Shown one piece after another: positions 11,801 through 20,986 of a DNA stretch of 64,000 nt (positions are counted from its first letter, which is position 1; each line of letters opens with the position of its first letter). The DNA comes from Alitta virens (lineage: Eukaryota > Annelida > Polychaeta > Phyllodocida > Nereididae). Location of the stretch: the NCBI GenBank assembly GCA_932294295.1, contig OW028585.1:13362771-13426770 (forward strand), in the 5' to 3' direction. The translations under genes were made by a program, and so were the position numbers. The notes under the pieces are model-generated. The model did not search any database. It was given only the letters and a program-made list of their open reading frames with translations, and was not told the origin of the DNA.

Positions 11801-14800
11801 TAACTTTATTGGCTTAATTTATGATCAAGCCTATTATGATTACATACATATATATTATCAACTTTAATTCATCTGAAAATGAGACTTAATTTTCTACGGT
11901 TTTGGATTGAAAACTAATAATTTTGATGATTCCTGTGCTCCGTAGCTTAATATAATACAGTGCAGGAAAGATGATACTTTAATTTTTAAAGGGAGAGAAC
12001 ATGTCGATCATTTGATTTTGTGTTTTGGTTTTCCTTTCGAGCAGCATGGCCATCTTATCAGCCTATAGTATCTTGTACTATAGGATAGTATCCCCCTGTA
12101 ATTTAATTAATAAGAGATTTTGCTTGTGCTCAAATTGTGGGAAAGTTTTTTTTTTGGTAGAGGCCATGTGTAATTTCTTGGGACCAAGTCGACAGTTATT
12201 CGTCTTTGGTAATTTGGTTATCTGGTAAAACTTTTATTGTATATACTGGCACAGAAGATTTTCGAATCGAATCGAAATGTATATCGTGATGGGTGGAAAA
12301 TATCCTCCACTTTCATAATATAGTTTAATATAAGTTTCCCTGTTAAAATTACTTCTTTGTATTTCAGGCGCTGAAAGTTGATATGGTCGACTTTTTGGTT
12401 CGATTGTTGGAGACGGGTTTGGAGAGTCTAGACAACCCAGCAGCTACAAAAGCACAAATCGTGAAAGCATTAAAGGCGATGCAAAATAGTTTGAAATATG
12501 GCGAAGAGGTAAGTCACGAAGTTGTATTTTTTACAACGAAATCTAATAACACAACAGGAATCTGTGTATAAGATCATATTAAAGTGGATTACTATTAAGT
12601 GTTATGGGTATTAAAAAACTGATAAAAACATTTAAGTGAAATCATATATTTGATGCTGGCTTTTTTTTTTTACGATAATGTGATTCTTGTGTTGTAAAAA
12701 CAAGATTACCATTGGGGTGTGTATTTCACAGAACAATGATTTCAAACACAAATTATGGGCTTGGCGTCCTATTTAAGAGCTTTCTTTTTTTTAAACATTA
12801 TTTTATTTTACGCTGTGAGTCTAATTGTTGTATTATTTTATGGCATTTTATTGTGAACTGGTTTTTTTTTACTGATCGAGGTGATAATCAGTCTGTGTTA
12901 AACAATTGCTACTATGAAATGTGCATGATTTCTTCATGATTAAAAAGCATATATTCATATTTCATACAAGGTTGTATGATAATTGTGATTTTGCTAAAGA
13001 TAGTGAGTTGGCAGAATTATTGTTTTCGGCGATCCTAATCTTTATCACTTTTGTAATTAATCTTTATCACTTTTGTAATTAAACATTGTATTAGATCGCT
13101 ATAGTTCATAAATTCTGTGAAATTAAGACAAATCTGTGCTGGAGGAGGTTAAAAACCCCACCCTTGGGGTAATCATCTGATCTACTAGTCATATATATAT
13201 ATATTTTTTTTAATATATATATGTGTATTAATTCAAGGTGGCCCCCAACGCAACCCACTGAAGTTCTTTGGGGTCCCCTGGCAAGCATATATACTTATAA
13301 TCTATGCAATCATTTTAAATCTATTATGTCAAAACAACAAAAAATCATGCTGTATTCTTATGTAAAACTGTGAATTGCCAAAATGAATTATTTTCAATTT
13401 CAATTCAATTTCAATATAAGTATGATAAGCTGACTACGCTTCAGTCTATAGTAGCATTGACATATTGATACACTCCTGTTGGGGGAAAATTACGTTATTT
13501 CAGCATCATGTAATACTGTGATAACAAGCACAGTGCATGTGGTCTGTGCATGCAGGCATTCCTCTTCCATCTATCCACTTGGTAACGACAAAATCTGGTC
13601 TTAAAGTGGTCCCCAGTCCTTTCAAATATTTATGCATTACTTTTTGTTTACTTGTTCATGTATATGAAAGGACAATAGATTCTGATTCTGACTACAAACA
13701 AGATTTTTCATGCATCATTTCGAAATTTTATTTAAGAAATTCTGAAATAATGATGTCCACATTGTATGGCCCTGAACGCTTATCCACTTACTTAACAGTG
13801 CTTGTTAGGGGAATATTGATATTGATTTTAATCATTGAATAATTAAATAATTTACAAACATATTTGTTTTTCAGGTGACAGGTATCTTGGACAAGCAAGC
13901 CGTCTGGCGAGAGTACAAAGACCAGAAACACGATCTATTCATCAGTGACCGACCTATTGCCGGCTATCTTACAGGTATTTCATTTATGCTATTTGTTGTC
14001 TTTTCAAAAATAGGAAGAATGTTGTGTAGTTATTATTGGCACGAAGTGCCAATTCTTACGTTGCTTGGTGGAGGCGTTTTCGCGTAATGCGTCCGGTTTG
14101 CCATTTTTCGAGCGGCAAATTCGAACTTACATGTTAATCCAATGAGGCCAGTTCGGGTATACGTTCAAGCGTGTATATAGAATACTTCTACACGTCGTAG
14201 CACCCTGCCACGTTGTCCGTCTATAGTGTACTGCCTTTGGAGTGTTTTCCACTCATGTTTTGTTTTATGTGTTCCATACATTTCTTGAAATCGTTGTTTG
14301 TTGCCTCCGCGAGTACCTCGGCTGTTTCCGGCCACAAGATGGCGAACTCCGACGGAAATGACCGAAGTGCGTTTGTACAGCTTAGTGCGTGTTCGGGGGA
14401 GAGGCTGACAGTGACATTATCAAAGCGAACCGGAGCGCATAACTTCGTCAAAAGTTGTTCAAAGTAAACATTAAATAACAGATAGAAAGTAATAGAATAC
14501 CTTTCTGAACAAATACGGTATCCACTCCCTCTGAAAACGGCAAAATTCGCCTTCAAAACGTAGCTAAGACCGTCGTGATTTTCAGTGACAACCGCCATTT
14601 TGATTACTTTGTGTTATGCGCTGTCATTGGTCGAAATGGGTTGACCCAAAATATAACAGCCAATCAGTGATTAGCTTGCTTGGAGCAGTATCAAAAACAT
14701 ACTGTATAGGATTTTCAACCTCTTGGTACACACATTGATCTTGGGTTTGCCCTGAATGTTTAAACTTGGATAAACCATAGTTTTATCCAATTGAGGTTTA

Positions 14801-17800
14801 AATAACTTAGTGAAATTTTTTTGTAGACAATGAAGTGCATGTTGACTCAGCAAAAATATGGTGTTGCTTAATACAACATGACATGCAAATATATACCACG
14901 AAAACAACAAAAAACTCATTAAATAATTAATAAATTCCTTCTTTTTTTTTTTTCATGAAATGATAAAGTGTAATAGATTGGAATAGTTCTTCATGAAAAA
15001 ATAAAATTATTTTACATCACAATAAAACTTTCAAATAATTTATGTCCCATTACTTGCTGAATTGAATGACAAGCAATTGTGAAAAAAAATAATATATAGA
15101 TAATTAAAGTTTGTTACTTTCTGATTAATCAGCTGATCATTTTCAATAATACAAGTTAATCGTATTTTACACATTCTCTTTTTTCTCTTTATATCTATGG
15201 CGCCGAATTTACCGTTCGCCAAATTCACTAAGCCGAGTTCACTATTTTTTGCGCAGAATTCACCGTTCTAGAAGCGCCGAATGTGTATTTGCGCCGAATT
15301 CACCCGAATTCCTTTTATTCGACAGCTTCATGTCATTCATGACAAACGGATATCTCTTCAGAAATGACTTCTATGACGTTCTGCCTTTTATTTAATGTAT
15401 ACCTGCGTGCCAATTTGCACATTTCTATGTGCTCTAGTTTAATATGCAGTGACACAATAATGAGATCTTGTGTTGGGTGCCTGGACTTGGTGTGGGGTGC
15501 CTGGACTTGGTGTGGACTCCCAACTTATATCATCTTATCATAACATGTACCTCCAGCAGCAGGTCATTTTGGCTGATTATACTGGGGCATGTAAAAGGCC
15601 CCACCCATGGGGTGAATGTGTAACATGGTGTGGACTCAAATACATCTCATCGTTACCTCTGCCTAAGGGCTGGTCAAATAAGCTGACTGAACTTCAGACC
15701 AGCATTAATACAAATACAATACAATTCAATACAATACAGTATTTGGATTTAATGTACTGCACATGGCATCTTTCTGAAGCAAGTCAGCCTATCCCGCTCA
15801 GCGTAGCTGTGTGAAGATGACAGGCTTGCTTTAGGAAGATGGTAGAGCGGCTGATGTAAGTTTTTACTCATCTCAACTTGTGTACAATAAAGTCAAAAAG
15901 TTGAATTTTAACAGTGTATATATGATATCGAGATAATACATGGACTGAAGAAAATACATGTGTATATGAAACGAAAAAATACCGATTCAGATTGGAAATG
16001 CTTGGTTCTGAGTGATAATAATCCACTTACCTACTTGCTTACCACCGCTAAGTTGGATGCGATGACCCACAGGTGGGTAGCGGAGTTGTCCCAGTTCAAC
16101 TTTTCGATTAGCTACAGGTCTGGTAAATCAAATGTTGCTGCAGACGCTTTGTCTAGGAGAGATGAAAAGGTTAAATTGTCTGAAGAGACAGTTAGGACCA
16201 TTATTGGTCTTAAAGATGTAGATGAGCTTGTTAGTTCAATAGTTCAATAAGTTTGTCGCACACCTTACCAGAATTACCTTCTCTAGAAGACTTGTTTGAT
16301 CTACCGTCTGGTCCTGTGTCGGCTGAAGATTGGTCAGCATTGCAAAGTGAAGATCCTCATATCAGTGCGGTTATTGACCACTTGCAACGTGGTGTCGTTT
16401 CGCTTTCGGATGAAATGGAAGAATCTCGATTGTTATGGAAGGAGCGTCGTAAGTTGTTCTTGCAGGCTTATGTTTTATTTCGTAAGAGACATTACAATGG
16501 AGTTGATCAGTTTCAGTTAGTGTTGCCAGTCAGTAAGCGTCGCATGGTCTTCGAGATGGCACATGACAAAATGGGCCATTTGAGTCGAGAGAGGGTTATT
16601 GAGTTGCTTCGGGACAGATTTTACTGGCCTCGAATGCAGTCGACTATAGAGAGGTGGTTGAAGTTGTGTGATCGTTGTTTGCGTCAGAATAAGTCCGGTA
16701 TGAATTTGGATAGGGCACCATTGCATCCAATAGTTTCCAGCCAACCTATGGAAATTGTATGTATGGACTATCTTGGGTTAGAAACTTCCGTAGGGGGCTA
16801 CAACTCAATATTGGTCCTTACTGGCCATTTCACCTGCTTTGCAATGGCCATACCTACCCGAAATCAGACTGCACTTACTACAGCAAAGGCTTTAGTAGAT
16901 CTGTTTGTCTAGCATTATGGTTTGCCTCTCCGTTTACATAGTGATATGGGTCCCTGTTTTGAGTCTAAAGTGATTGCTGAATTATGTCAGCTTTTGGGTA
17001 TAGAGCGGTCTCATACAACGCCCTATCACCCAATGGGCAACGGCCAGTGCGAACGTATGAACCGTACTCTTATTGGCATGCTTGGCACTCTTCCAGCGGA
17101 GAAGAAATCTCGATGGAAGGATTATGTGCTCCCAATGGTGCATGCCTATAACTGTACGAAACATGCTTCCACTGGTTTTTCCCCATTTGAACTGATTTTT
17201 GGGCGTAAACCGCGTCTACCTCTGGATTTGGTTCTTGGGTTAGATCGCCAACAAGAATCTTCTTCGTATGCTGAGTATGTTGCTAAACTGGAAAAAAGAC
17301 TACGGGATGCTTATGTGAAGGCCAGCAAAAGCATCACTGGATCAATCAACAAAATGCTTGGCAGGTATAATTCACACATGAGAGGACGTAAATTGGAAAA
17401 GGGCGATAGAGTCCTAGTAAAGAGGTTAAGATTTACAGAAGGGAAGCACAAGCTTGAAGATTTTTGGGAGGAAGATGTGTATTTAGTTGTCAGTTGCCAT
17501 CCAGATGTGCCGGTTTATGATGTAAAGAAAGAAAATGGAAGAGGACGTGCAAGAAAGTTGCACAGGAATTTGTTACTTCCCATTGAAGGAGAAGCGGAGA
17601 GTGTGAAAATGGAGGATGAAAGTGAGGAAGAAATCCAGGAGGTAAAGGACATGTATACAGATGGAGTTGATTTCATGGATGACTCTCAAGAGACAGAGGA
17701 CCAACCTTGTCATGGTGCTGAAGCAATACAGAGGGAAGAAAGAGTGGAGGAAAGTGACAGACAGACAGACAGACAGACGAAAGAAAAGATGCAGAGAGAG

Positions 17801-20800
17801 AACAGGAAAGGGAAGATGAAGCTCAGGCTCCAAGAAGATCCACTAGAACGAGAAGTAAACCGCATTGGATGACTTCTGGGGAATATGCCACTGATTTCCA
17901 ACAATCAGTTGAAGCTACACAGAAGGAAAAAATGGATTTAGTAAATTCAATTTTAGCATTTTTAAAGTAGTTAAAACTGTTTTTCTGTACATATTAGGTG
18001 TAGGGAATTTATTAAAGAATAAAAATTTAATGGTTTCCAATTGTGTTTGTTTTAATTTATTGTGAGAATTTAAATGGTGAGGACACCATCCTCTCTGAAG
18101 GGGGTATATGTTACCACTGTTAGCACTAGATGGCTACCTCCCTAATGGCAAGCCACCTTGTGGATATTTCTGGTGTGCTCATTGGGCTGGAACTTTGAAG
18201 CAGCTCAGGGCTCATTCTCATGTGAACTTTCAGAGAAGCAAGTCACTCTTTGTCTCATAGACATTGATACCATTGAGGTTGAACTACTCAGGACCTGTGT
18301 ATCCCAGTGCTGGTTGTTGGTTGATATGTAATAGGACATTTGTTTTCCTGTTACAGGTGTGTTGAGTCTGTTGATGTTGCTAGTAGGCACTTTGGCCACT
18401 AGTCAATAAAGTCTTTAACTACAACCGCATATTATTTATCATGGGGAGGTCAACATATCTACGTTTACAAAGGATGTTCGAATAATGTTCAAAAGATTAA
18501 AACATACATGTGAAATAATATTGAAAGTCAAAATTTATAAAATATGAAAATGAGATTCTTCAGGCAGTTCTAAAAAAAGGGGGTTGATATTTTCATTGGG
18601 TTGGTGCACTGTCTCTGCCCTTGACCCTTGAATCTTCAGGGTCCCTGGAAACTGAAGTGACATATGAGAATAGCTATGCTGTTGGGTCATTGTTCACCGC
18701 TCTAGATGGCTTTGCAAAGAGCGTATAATATCCTAATTTTGGCAGTTTGTATTCCTTGAACATTATTAAGCAACTTTGAATCGATGACCATAGGTCAAAA
18801 GTGGCTGGGTTAGTTGTGCAAAAACTTTGGCGAGTTGCTCTAAATGAGAATCTGTACACGCACGTGCTGCTCGCCACATAATTAAAGCGAATATAGATGA
18901 TGCGGGCTGTCGACTATTACACTAGTGGGTGGCTGTAATTATTGAGCCACATTACTCACATTCAGTCCTGCTATTTGTATAGAACGCTAATATGCCACTG
19001 GCACATTCAATCATCCCATTGTTGAATGCAATAATGCATAACAGCATAAGTTAAGTGTTTGCGGAAACTCCTGTAGGGGGCATTGTCATTCATTGGGCTT
19101 ACTCACAAGAGGGTATGACGCACAATAATGAATCTTCCTACCAAATAGAGTGAAATTAATATCATCTTGTCCCCAAGAGAGTATCACTTTTCGAAATCTG
19201 AGTTATCTGACACAGTGCATTGATATCCTCGGAGCTAAAAATTATCATCTCTAGCGCCTAATTGCTTTTCTGAGTCCAGGAGATGAGTAATGTGTGCTTC
19301 TTAGTACTGACAAGGCTTTTACCTCGGAAAGAAATGTAATGGGTCATTCTGTGTCAATTCAACAAATCTCAGATTTGTCTCAAAAAATTCTGAGGCAAAG
19401 CTACATTAGTGTTTAGGAAGTGCGCGCAGTTTTAGATCAATATCTCATGTAATTCTGGCTAGAAAAATTGTAGAACAAGTCAAGGTTTAAGCGTTTTTTT
19501 TGCACTCGTTTTGGCAACGTCATATGAAATCCATTTTTCAAATGATTATATCTTAAAAACTATTGAACTTATTACCTCCAAATTTGATATGCTTTAGATT
19601 CGGTACAATTACTCTTTTCTAGAGAAACTTTGATAGCTACAGGTTAAATTTTCATGACACTTTAAAGTTGGCTTTGTACAATGGAAATGTAAGGCATTGT
19701 TGGTAAAAGAGTAAAATTAAAGAATTTAAATGAGACAAAATAAAAACTATATGATATATAATGTATAAACAGATTCAAAAAGTCATGAGAATTGGAAAAT
19801 GGCACAACAGAATCACTGGGTATTAATTTTATAGGCCATGTGACACAAAAGAGTCTTAAGCGCTTATTTAAACATGTGACAATATTTTTTTGCTATTGAT
19901 CTAATGTTAGGTATGAAGTAGGTGAAAAGCTTTTATTCATATTTAATGCAATCATGCAATATCAATCTAGCTATGGAAGTGCAGCCCTCTAAGGCAAGTT
20001 TTTGCCTCATTAGGGTTGATTGAGGTGAGAGAGAGGAGTCCATCCATGTTATACATTTACCCCATGAGTAGCGTCTTTAACTTGCCTCAGCATAGACGCC
20101 GAGTACAAGGAACCACAAATTGAAGGTCTCATAGGAACGACAACTAGCTTGGATGTTGCTCATAAAGGGTTGCCGGGCAGGGGATTGAACCTGGGTCCTT
20201 CAGAGGCGCAAGAGTGTCTCCTTCCTTCTAGTCCACCCAACCAATAAAGGGTTGCATTAAGCACTGGGTTGACCTATCTTTATAACAAAGGATTTTTCAA
20301 CAAACCGATGGAATGGTTATATCCTGCAAAAGATTGTAATAAATATGTATGCAAAATGTGTTTTAAGTGTGTCCACACACAGATTATTTGTCATCCTTTT
20401 TTTTTGCCAAAGTGAATTTATGCACAGAAAATTTGTTATGCATGGTTCAATACATTTTTTTTTTTGGGTCCAATAAACATGTTCCCAAGCCTTAGTCTGA
20501 TGCTCATTGCAACTTCAACAATGAGGACTCCTTGCTTTTATATGTATCAAAACATGGTTTAATTGTTACTTAAATACACTGCACTGATTGACCTCTGCTC
20601 GACCTCTGCTCCCCCATTTTGTCTGGCATTTATGACGTCACAAGCTACCTCTAATTGTTACAATTAATCAAACAATAAATGATGAAATCACAAGCTATCA
20701 ATCTCACTTTGAACAGATTTCAAGGTGCTTGGCAAAAAATTATTAATTAACGATCATTGACGGCATTTTTTAGATGTTCCTTTTTTTTCTATGCATTTTC

Positions 20801-20986
20801 CTTATTATCATTGATTATAGAGCTTAAAAGTAGGCAAAACTAATTTGCACAATAAAATATAAATGTCAAATTGTCATGTCACCTGATGTTGAATTTTTAC
20901 TTTCAGGCCCTGGAGTGGCTGGTTACCTCACTGCGGGCAACGCTCGTTCGTCTATGCCAGATGCCCCGCCCCCTATGGACAACTGA
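2742..20986 (+). CDS. DnaJ homolog subfamily C member 13 (RME-8), C-terminal 11 exons
   Basis: Spliced CDS: 2742-2833, 3236-3335, 3929-4003, 4776-4976, 8217-8298, 8846-9062, 10595-10774, 11659-11799, 12368-12508, 13875-13974, 20907-20986. Together they encode about 468 residues, roughly the last fifth of a protein that is about 2,240 residues long in vertebrates. Every junction is GT-AG and every phase is compatible. Recognisable blocks in order are [52 protein letters not shown] (an IWN-type motif), [44 protein letters not shown] and the terminal [14 protein letters not shown]-8 is a peripheral early-endosome protein that recruits Hsc70 through its J domain and acts with retromer/SNX1 and the WASH complex in cargo recycling. 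The J domain and N-terminal lipid-binding region are outside the window. No frameshift or premature stop is seen. Compared with my recollection of the vertebrate protein, the C-terminus is about ten residues shorter, ending PPPMDN. Confidence 0.96.
3236..3335 (+). CDS. DNAJC13 exon
   Basis: Acceptor TTTTTCCAG and donor GTAAGT. It reads [20 protein letters not shown] then [13 protein letters not shown], leaving one base for the next exon. SVTGNQECV is strongly conserved in RME-8. Confidence 0.94.
3739..3870. mobile_element. Decayed copy of the TA-type fold-back MITE family
   Basis: Contains GACGTCCGGGTGTGGATCCA and, in inverted sense, GTGTCCGTTCCCAAATG, resembling the interior of the MITEs at 5680-5872 and 24550-24762. 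Its termini are not recognisable, so the limits are approximate. Confidence 0.45.
3929..4003 (+). CDS. DNAJC13 exon
   Basis: A 75-nt exon with a polypyrimidine-rich acceptor and donor GTGAGA. It completes a Cys codon and reads [20 protein letters not shown] then ALNK, ending with the first base of a Gly codon. The nearest vertebrate equivalent is the LETLYALTSNTKIVKEA block. Confidence 0.93.
4337..4688. mobile_element. TTAA-flanked MITE (piggyBac- or Kolobok-like), copy 1
   Basis: Flanked by TTAA at 4333-4336 and 4689-4692. The ends are related inverted repeats, AGCTGGATTGTC on the left against AGCTCCACTGTC read from the right. Its interior matches 5206-5573. No transposase is present. The TTAA duplication is known for piggyBac and Kolobok superfamilies; choosing between them is not possible here. 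Confidence 0.65.
4776..4976 (+). CDS. DNAJC13 exon (ALIYLLDLF block)
   Basis: A 201-nt exon, acceptor TTTTTTCAG, donor GTACTG. It encodes [20 protein letters not shown], then [19 protein letters not shown], then [20 protein letters not shown]. This is one of the most conserved RME-8 regions. Two related TTAA-type MITEs lie on either side of it (4337-4688 and 5206-5573). Confidence 0.96.
5206..5573. mobile_element. TTAA-type MITE, copy 2
   Basis: Terminal inverted repeats of about 21 bp begin GTGCACTGTC (5209 onward) and end GACAGTGCAC near 5571. TTAA precedes the left end, while the right TTAA is lost. It shares a long interior with the copy at 4337-4688, for example CACAATACTAAACAATGG, in the same orientation. 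Confidence 0.65.
5680..5872. mobile_element. TA-type fold-back MITE (Tc1/mariner-like), 193 bp
   Basis: TA dinucleotides flank it at 5678-5679 and 5873-5874. The ends are CAGTAACCGACACC and its reverse complement GGTGTCGGTTACTG. The inverted arms extend well inside, with GACGGATCC opposite GGATCCGTC. A TA target and CAGT-starting ends are typical of Tc1/mariner non-autonomous elements. Confidence 0.8.
6093..6300. mobile_element. hAT-like MITE
   Basis: Starts CAGGGCCGG and ends CCGGCCCTG. The flanking octamers CCTTATGC (6085-6092) and CCTGATGA (6301-6308) agree at six of eight positions, consistent with a decayed 8-bp hAT target duplication. GGGCCCC occurs in inverted sense near both ends. 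Confidence 0.65.
7078..7200. mobile_element. Short MITE with GGATCCAGA inverted ends
   Basis: CAGCAGCGGATCCAGA at the left matches CAGGTGCAGATCCAGA read from the right at 13 of 16 positions. A G-run at the left faces a C-run at the right. hAT elements with GGATCCA ends are common in animals, but no clear target duplication is seen. Confidence 0.5.
7495..7750 (+). mobile_element. tRNA-derived SINE family 2, headless copy with TCTA tail
   Basis: Body contains CCCAGCTGGATGTTGTTC, then TGAGGCAAGTAAAAGATCCC, then GGAGGGCTGCACTTT-like sequence, and ends in TATCTATCTATC. The body is shared with copies at 10812-11110, 11436-11635 and 19978-20245. The tRNA-like head is missing. Confidence 0.75.
7777..7969. 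mobile_element. TA-type fold-back MITE, second family, 193 bp
   Basis: TA at 7775-7776 and 7970-7971. Ends CAGCGAAATTCATTGA and, inverted, CAGCCAAATTCATCGA. The inner arms form a long stem containing GATGATGTCATGTGAATCC facing GGATTCACTTGACGTCATC. Related copies lie at 35677-35815 and 46773-46910. Confidence 0.85.
8217..8298 (+). CDS. DNAJC13 exon (IWN motif)
   Basis: Acceptor GCTTCACAG, donor GTATGT. After completing Gly it reads [20 protein letters not shown] then VRRMKN. ELIWND matches the IWN-type motif by which RME-8 proteins are recognised. It is separated from the previous exon by a 3.2-kb, MITE-rich intron. Confidence 0.95.
8299..8845. other. Intron without recognised elements
   Basis: AT-rich; I see no repeat, RNA gene or open frame worth reporting here. 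Confidence 0.6.
8846..9062 (+). CDS. DNAJC13 exon (WVLRKPREF block)
   Basis: Acceptor TTTTTTGCAG, donor GTAAGT. It encodes [20 protein letters not shown], then [19 protein letters not shown], then [16 protein letters not shown], ending in phase 0 after SSASSPD. The linker around the acceptor differs from the vertebrate protein, as expected for a less conserved loop. Confidence 0.95.
9090..9400. repeat. About 115-bp tandem repeat, roughly 2.5 copies
   Basis: The block CATAGGAAGTCATCTGAGAA, followed by GTACCCACAAGATCAG and CCAACCAATCAATCAAGATC, occurs three times (starting near 9125, 9220 and 9350), with an internal duplicate of the CAATCAATCAAGATC part. It lies in the intron after the WVLRKPREF exon. 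Confidence 0.8.
9648..9819 (+). mobile_element. tRNA-derived SINE family 1 (head internally deleted)
   Basis: A perfect 14-bp target duplication ATAAGTTAATCCTA flanks it (9634-9647 and 9820-9833). The head retains GGTTCGATTCC (box B) but lacks about 20 bp around box A. The body contains TTGGATGGCTGTTTCATCC and CCTAATTAGCCCAACTGGTG and ends in a CA repeat. Confidence 0.92.
10595..10774 (+). CDS. DNAJC13 exon ([10 protein letters not shown] block)
   Basis: A 60-codon, phase-0 exon with acceptor ATCTTACAG and donor GTGAGT. It encodes [20 protein letters not shown], then [20 protein letters not shown], then [19 protein letters not shown] reverse-oriented tRNA-derived SINE begins only about 40 nt downstream. 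Confidence 0.95.
10812..11110 (-). mobile_element. tRNA-derived SINE family 2, full-length copy
   Basis: Read on the minus strand it starts with a tRNA-like head, GGGTGGTCCAGTGGTAAGAC (box A region) and GGTTCAATCCC (box B). The shared body containing the complement of TACTTGCCTCAGC follows, and it ends in a TATC-type tail at 10816-10826. About 295 bp. The head shows this is a pol III-derived retroposon and not a functional tRNA gene. Confidence 0.85.
11436..11635 (+). mobile_element. tRNA-derived SINE family 2, 5'-truncated, long TCTA tail
   Basis: Begins at GCTGAGGCAAGTGAAAGACC and ends in about 85 bp of TCTA/TCTG repeats just upstream of the exon at 11659. It lacks the head. Confidence 0.8.
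11659..11799 (+). CDS. DNAJC13 exon
   Basis: A 47-codon, phase-0 exon with acceptor TTTATTACAG and donor GTAACT. It reads [20 protein letters not shown], then [20 protein letters not shown], then EEDLVEQ. The TCTA-rich tail of a SINE ends about 25 nt upstream, so the polypyrimidine tract abuts a retroposon insertion. Confidence 0.95.
11800..12367. other. Intron without recognised elements
   Basis: AT-rich intron. No repeat or coding signal seen apart from short T runs. Confidence 0.6.
12368..12508 (+). CDS. DNAJC13 exon ([13 protein letters not shown] block)
   Basis: A 47-codon, phase-0 exon, acceptor TGTATTTCAG, donor GTAAGT. It encodes [20 protein letters not shown], then [18 protein letters not shown], then QNSLKYGEE. 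Very highly conserved in RME-8. Confidence 0.96.
12509..13874. other. Intron with minor repeats
   Basis: Contains a 22-bp tandem duplication AATCTTTATCACTTTTGTAA near 13036-13082, an (AT)n tract at 13191-13226, and a possible SINE family 2 scrap near 13140-13175 (AAACCCCACCCTTGGGGT). Nothing coding is supported. Confidence 0.6.
13875..13974 (+). CDS. DNAJC13 exon ([10 protein letters not shown] block)
   Basis: Acceptor TTGTTTTTCAG, donor GTATTT. It reads [20 protein letters not shown] then [13 protein letters not shown], plus one base of a Gly codon that is completed 6.9 kb downstream in the terminal exon. Confidence 0.95.
14035..14053. repeat. Perfect short hairpin
   Basis: ATTGGCAC, GAA loop, GTGCCAAT: an 8-bp perfect stem at the left edge of a CpG-rich patch. 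It could mark an element end or be incidental. Confidence 0.5.
14040..14660. promoter_or_regulatory. CpG-rich patch with CCAAT boxes; candidate intronic promoter
   Basis: CpG dinucleotides are far denser here than in neighbouring introns. On the minus strand, two CCAAT-type motifs (GATTGGCTG near 14665, ACCAATGAC near 14630) precede AAAATGGCGGTTGTC (14596-14602 region), which resembles a start codon context and a YY1 site; an open frame of 125 codons follows. On the plus strand CAAGATGGCGAACTCC (near 14336) also resembles a YY1/start context. The encoded sequences are not recognised. It may be an unannotated promoter, or part of an old element. Confidence 0.35.
15195..15315. repeat. Degenerate GCGCCGAATTCACC repeat
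   Basis: Variants of the motif GCGCCGAATTCACC recur about five times at irregular spacing. It stands out against the AT-rich background. Confidence 0.6.
15460..15760 (+). mobile_element. SINE family 2-related fragment
   Basis: Contains a duplicated GGTGCCTGGACTTGGTGTGG-like start, then AAAAGGCCCCACCCATGGGG, matching the family 2 body, and ends in an AATAC-type repeat. The tail differs from TCTA, so this may be a related subfamily. Confidence 0.5.
15960..17872 (+). pseudogene. Ty3/gypsy pol relic: RNase H end, integrase, C-terminal tail
   Basis: The remnant starts inside RNase H ([20 protein letters not shown], then [13 protein letters not shown]). Integrase follows in a second frame from 16253, with a zinc-binding HDKMGH ... 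CDRC finger, catalytic Asp in VCMDYLG, Asp in LHSDMGPC and Glu in [10 protein letters not shown], and a downstream GDRVLVKRL element. An in-frame TAG at 16910-16912 splits the integrase core, and a frameshift lies near 16250, so the gene is dead. Protease, RT and gag are absent: the copy is 5'-truncated and no 5' LTR is seen. A degenerate acidic tail with a (GACA)n tract (17757-17783) ends the frame. It lies in the last DNAJC13 intron in the sense orientation. Confidence 0.93.
18109..18429 (+). mobile_element. Putative 3' LTR of the Ty3/gypsy relic
   Basis: A purine-rich tract (GAAGGGGG) is followed by TGTTACCACTG, the expected start of an LTR. An AATAAA polyadenylation signal lies near 18405, and a CA-ending boundary is plausible around 18425-18429. 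The 3' limit is estimated because no second LTR is available for comparison. Confidence 0.65.
18430..20906. other. Last-intron remainder, mostly unrecognised
   Basis: Apart from the SINE at 19978-20245, I recognise no element or coding region. Part of 19330-19700 looks like decayed repeat sequence, but I cannot name it. Confidence 0.5.
19978..20245 (-). mobile_element. tRNA-derived SINE family 2, near full length
   Basis: On the minus strand the head carries GGTTCAATCCCCTGCCC and the body is shared with 10812-11110 (GAAGTGCAGCCCTCTAAGGC on the plus strand at its 3' end). The TATC tail is nearly absent. Confidence 0.8.
20907..20986 (+). CDS. DNAJC13 terminal exon with stop
   Basis: Acceptor TTTACTTTCAG at 20906. 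It completes Gly, then reads [16 protein letters not shown] and PDAPPPMDN, with stop TGA at 20984-20986. [11 protein letters not shown] is the RME-8 C-terminal signature. The preceding intron carries a gypsy relic, but splice sites and phase are intact. Confidence 0.95.

Noticed and set aside
14213..14467. 84-codon plus frame in the CpG patch as a gene
   Set aside because: No family motif, and it overlaps an equally open minus frame, so the coding strand cannot be chosen. Reported only as a candidate promoter region.
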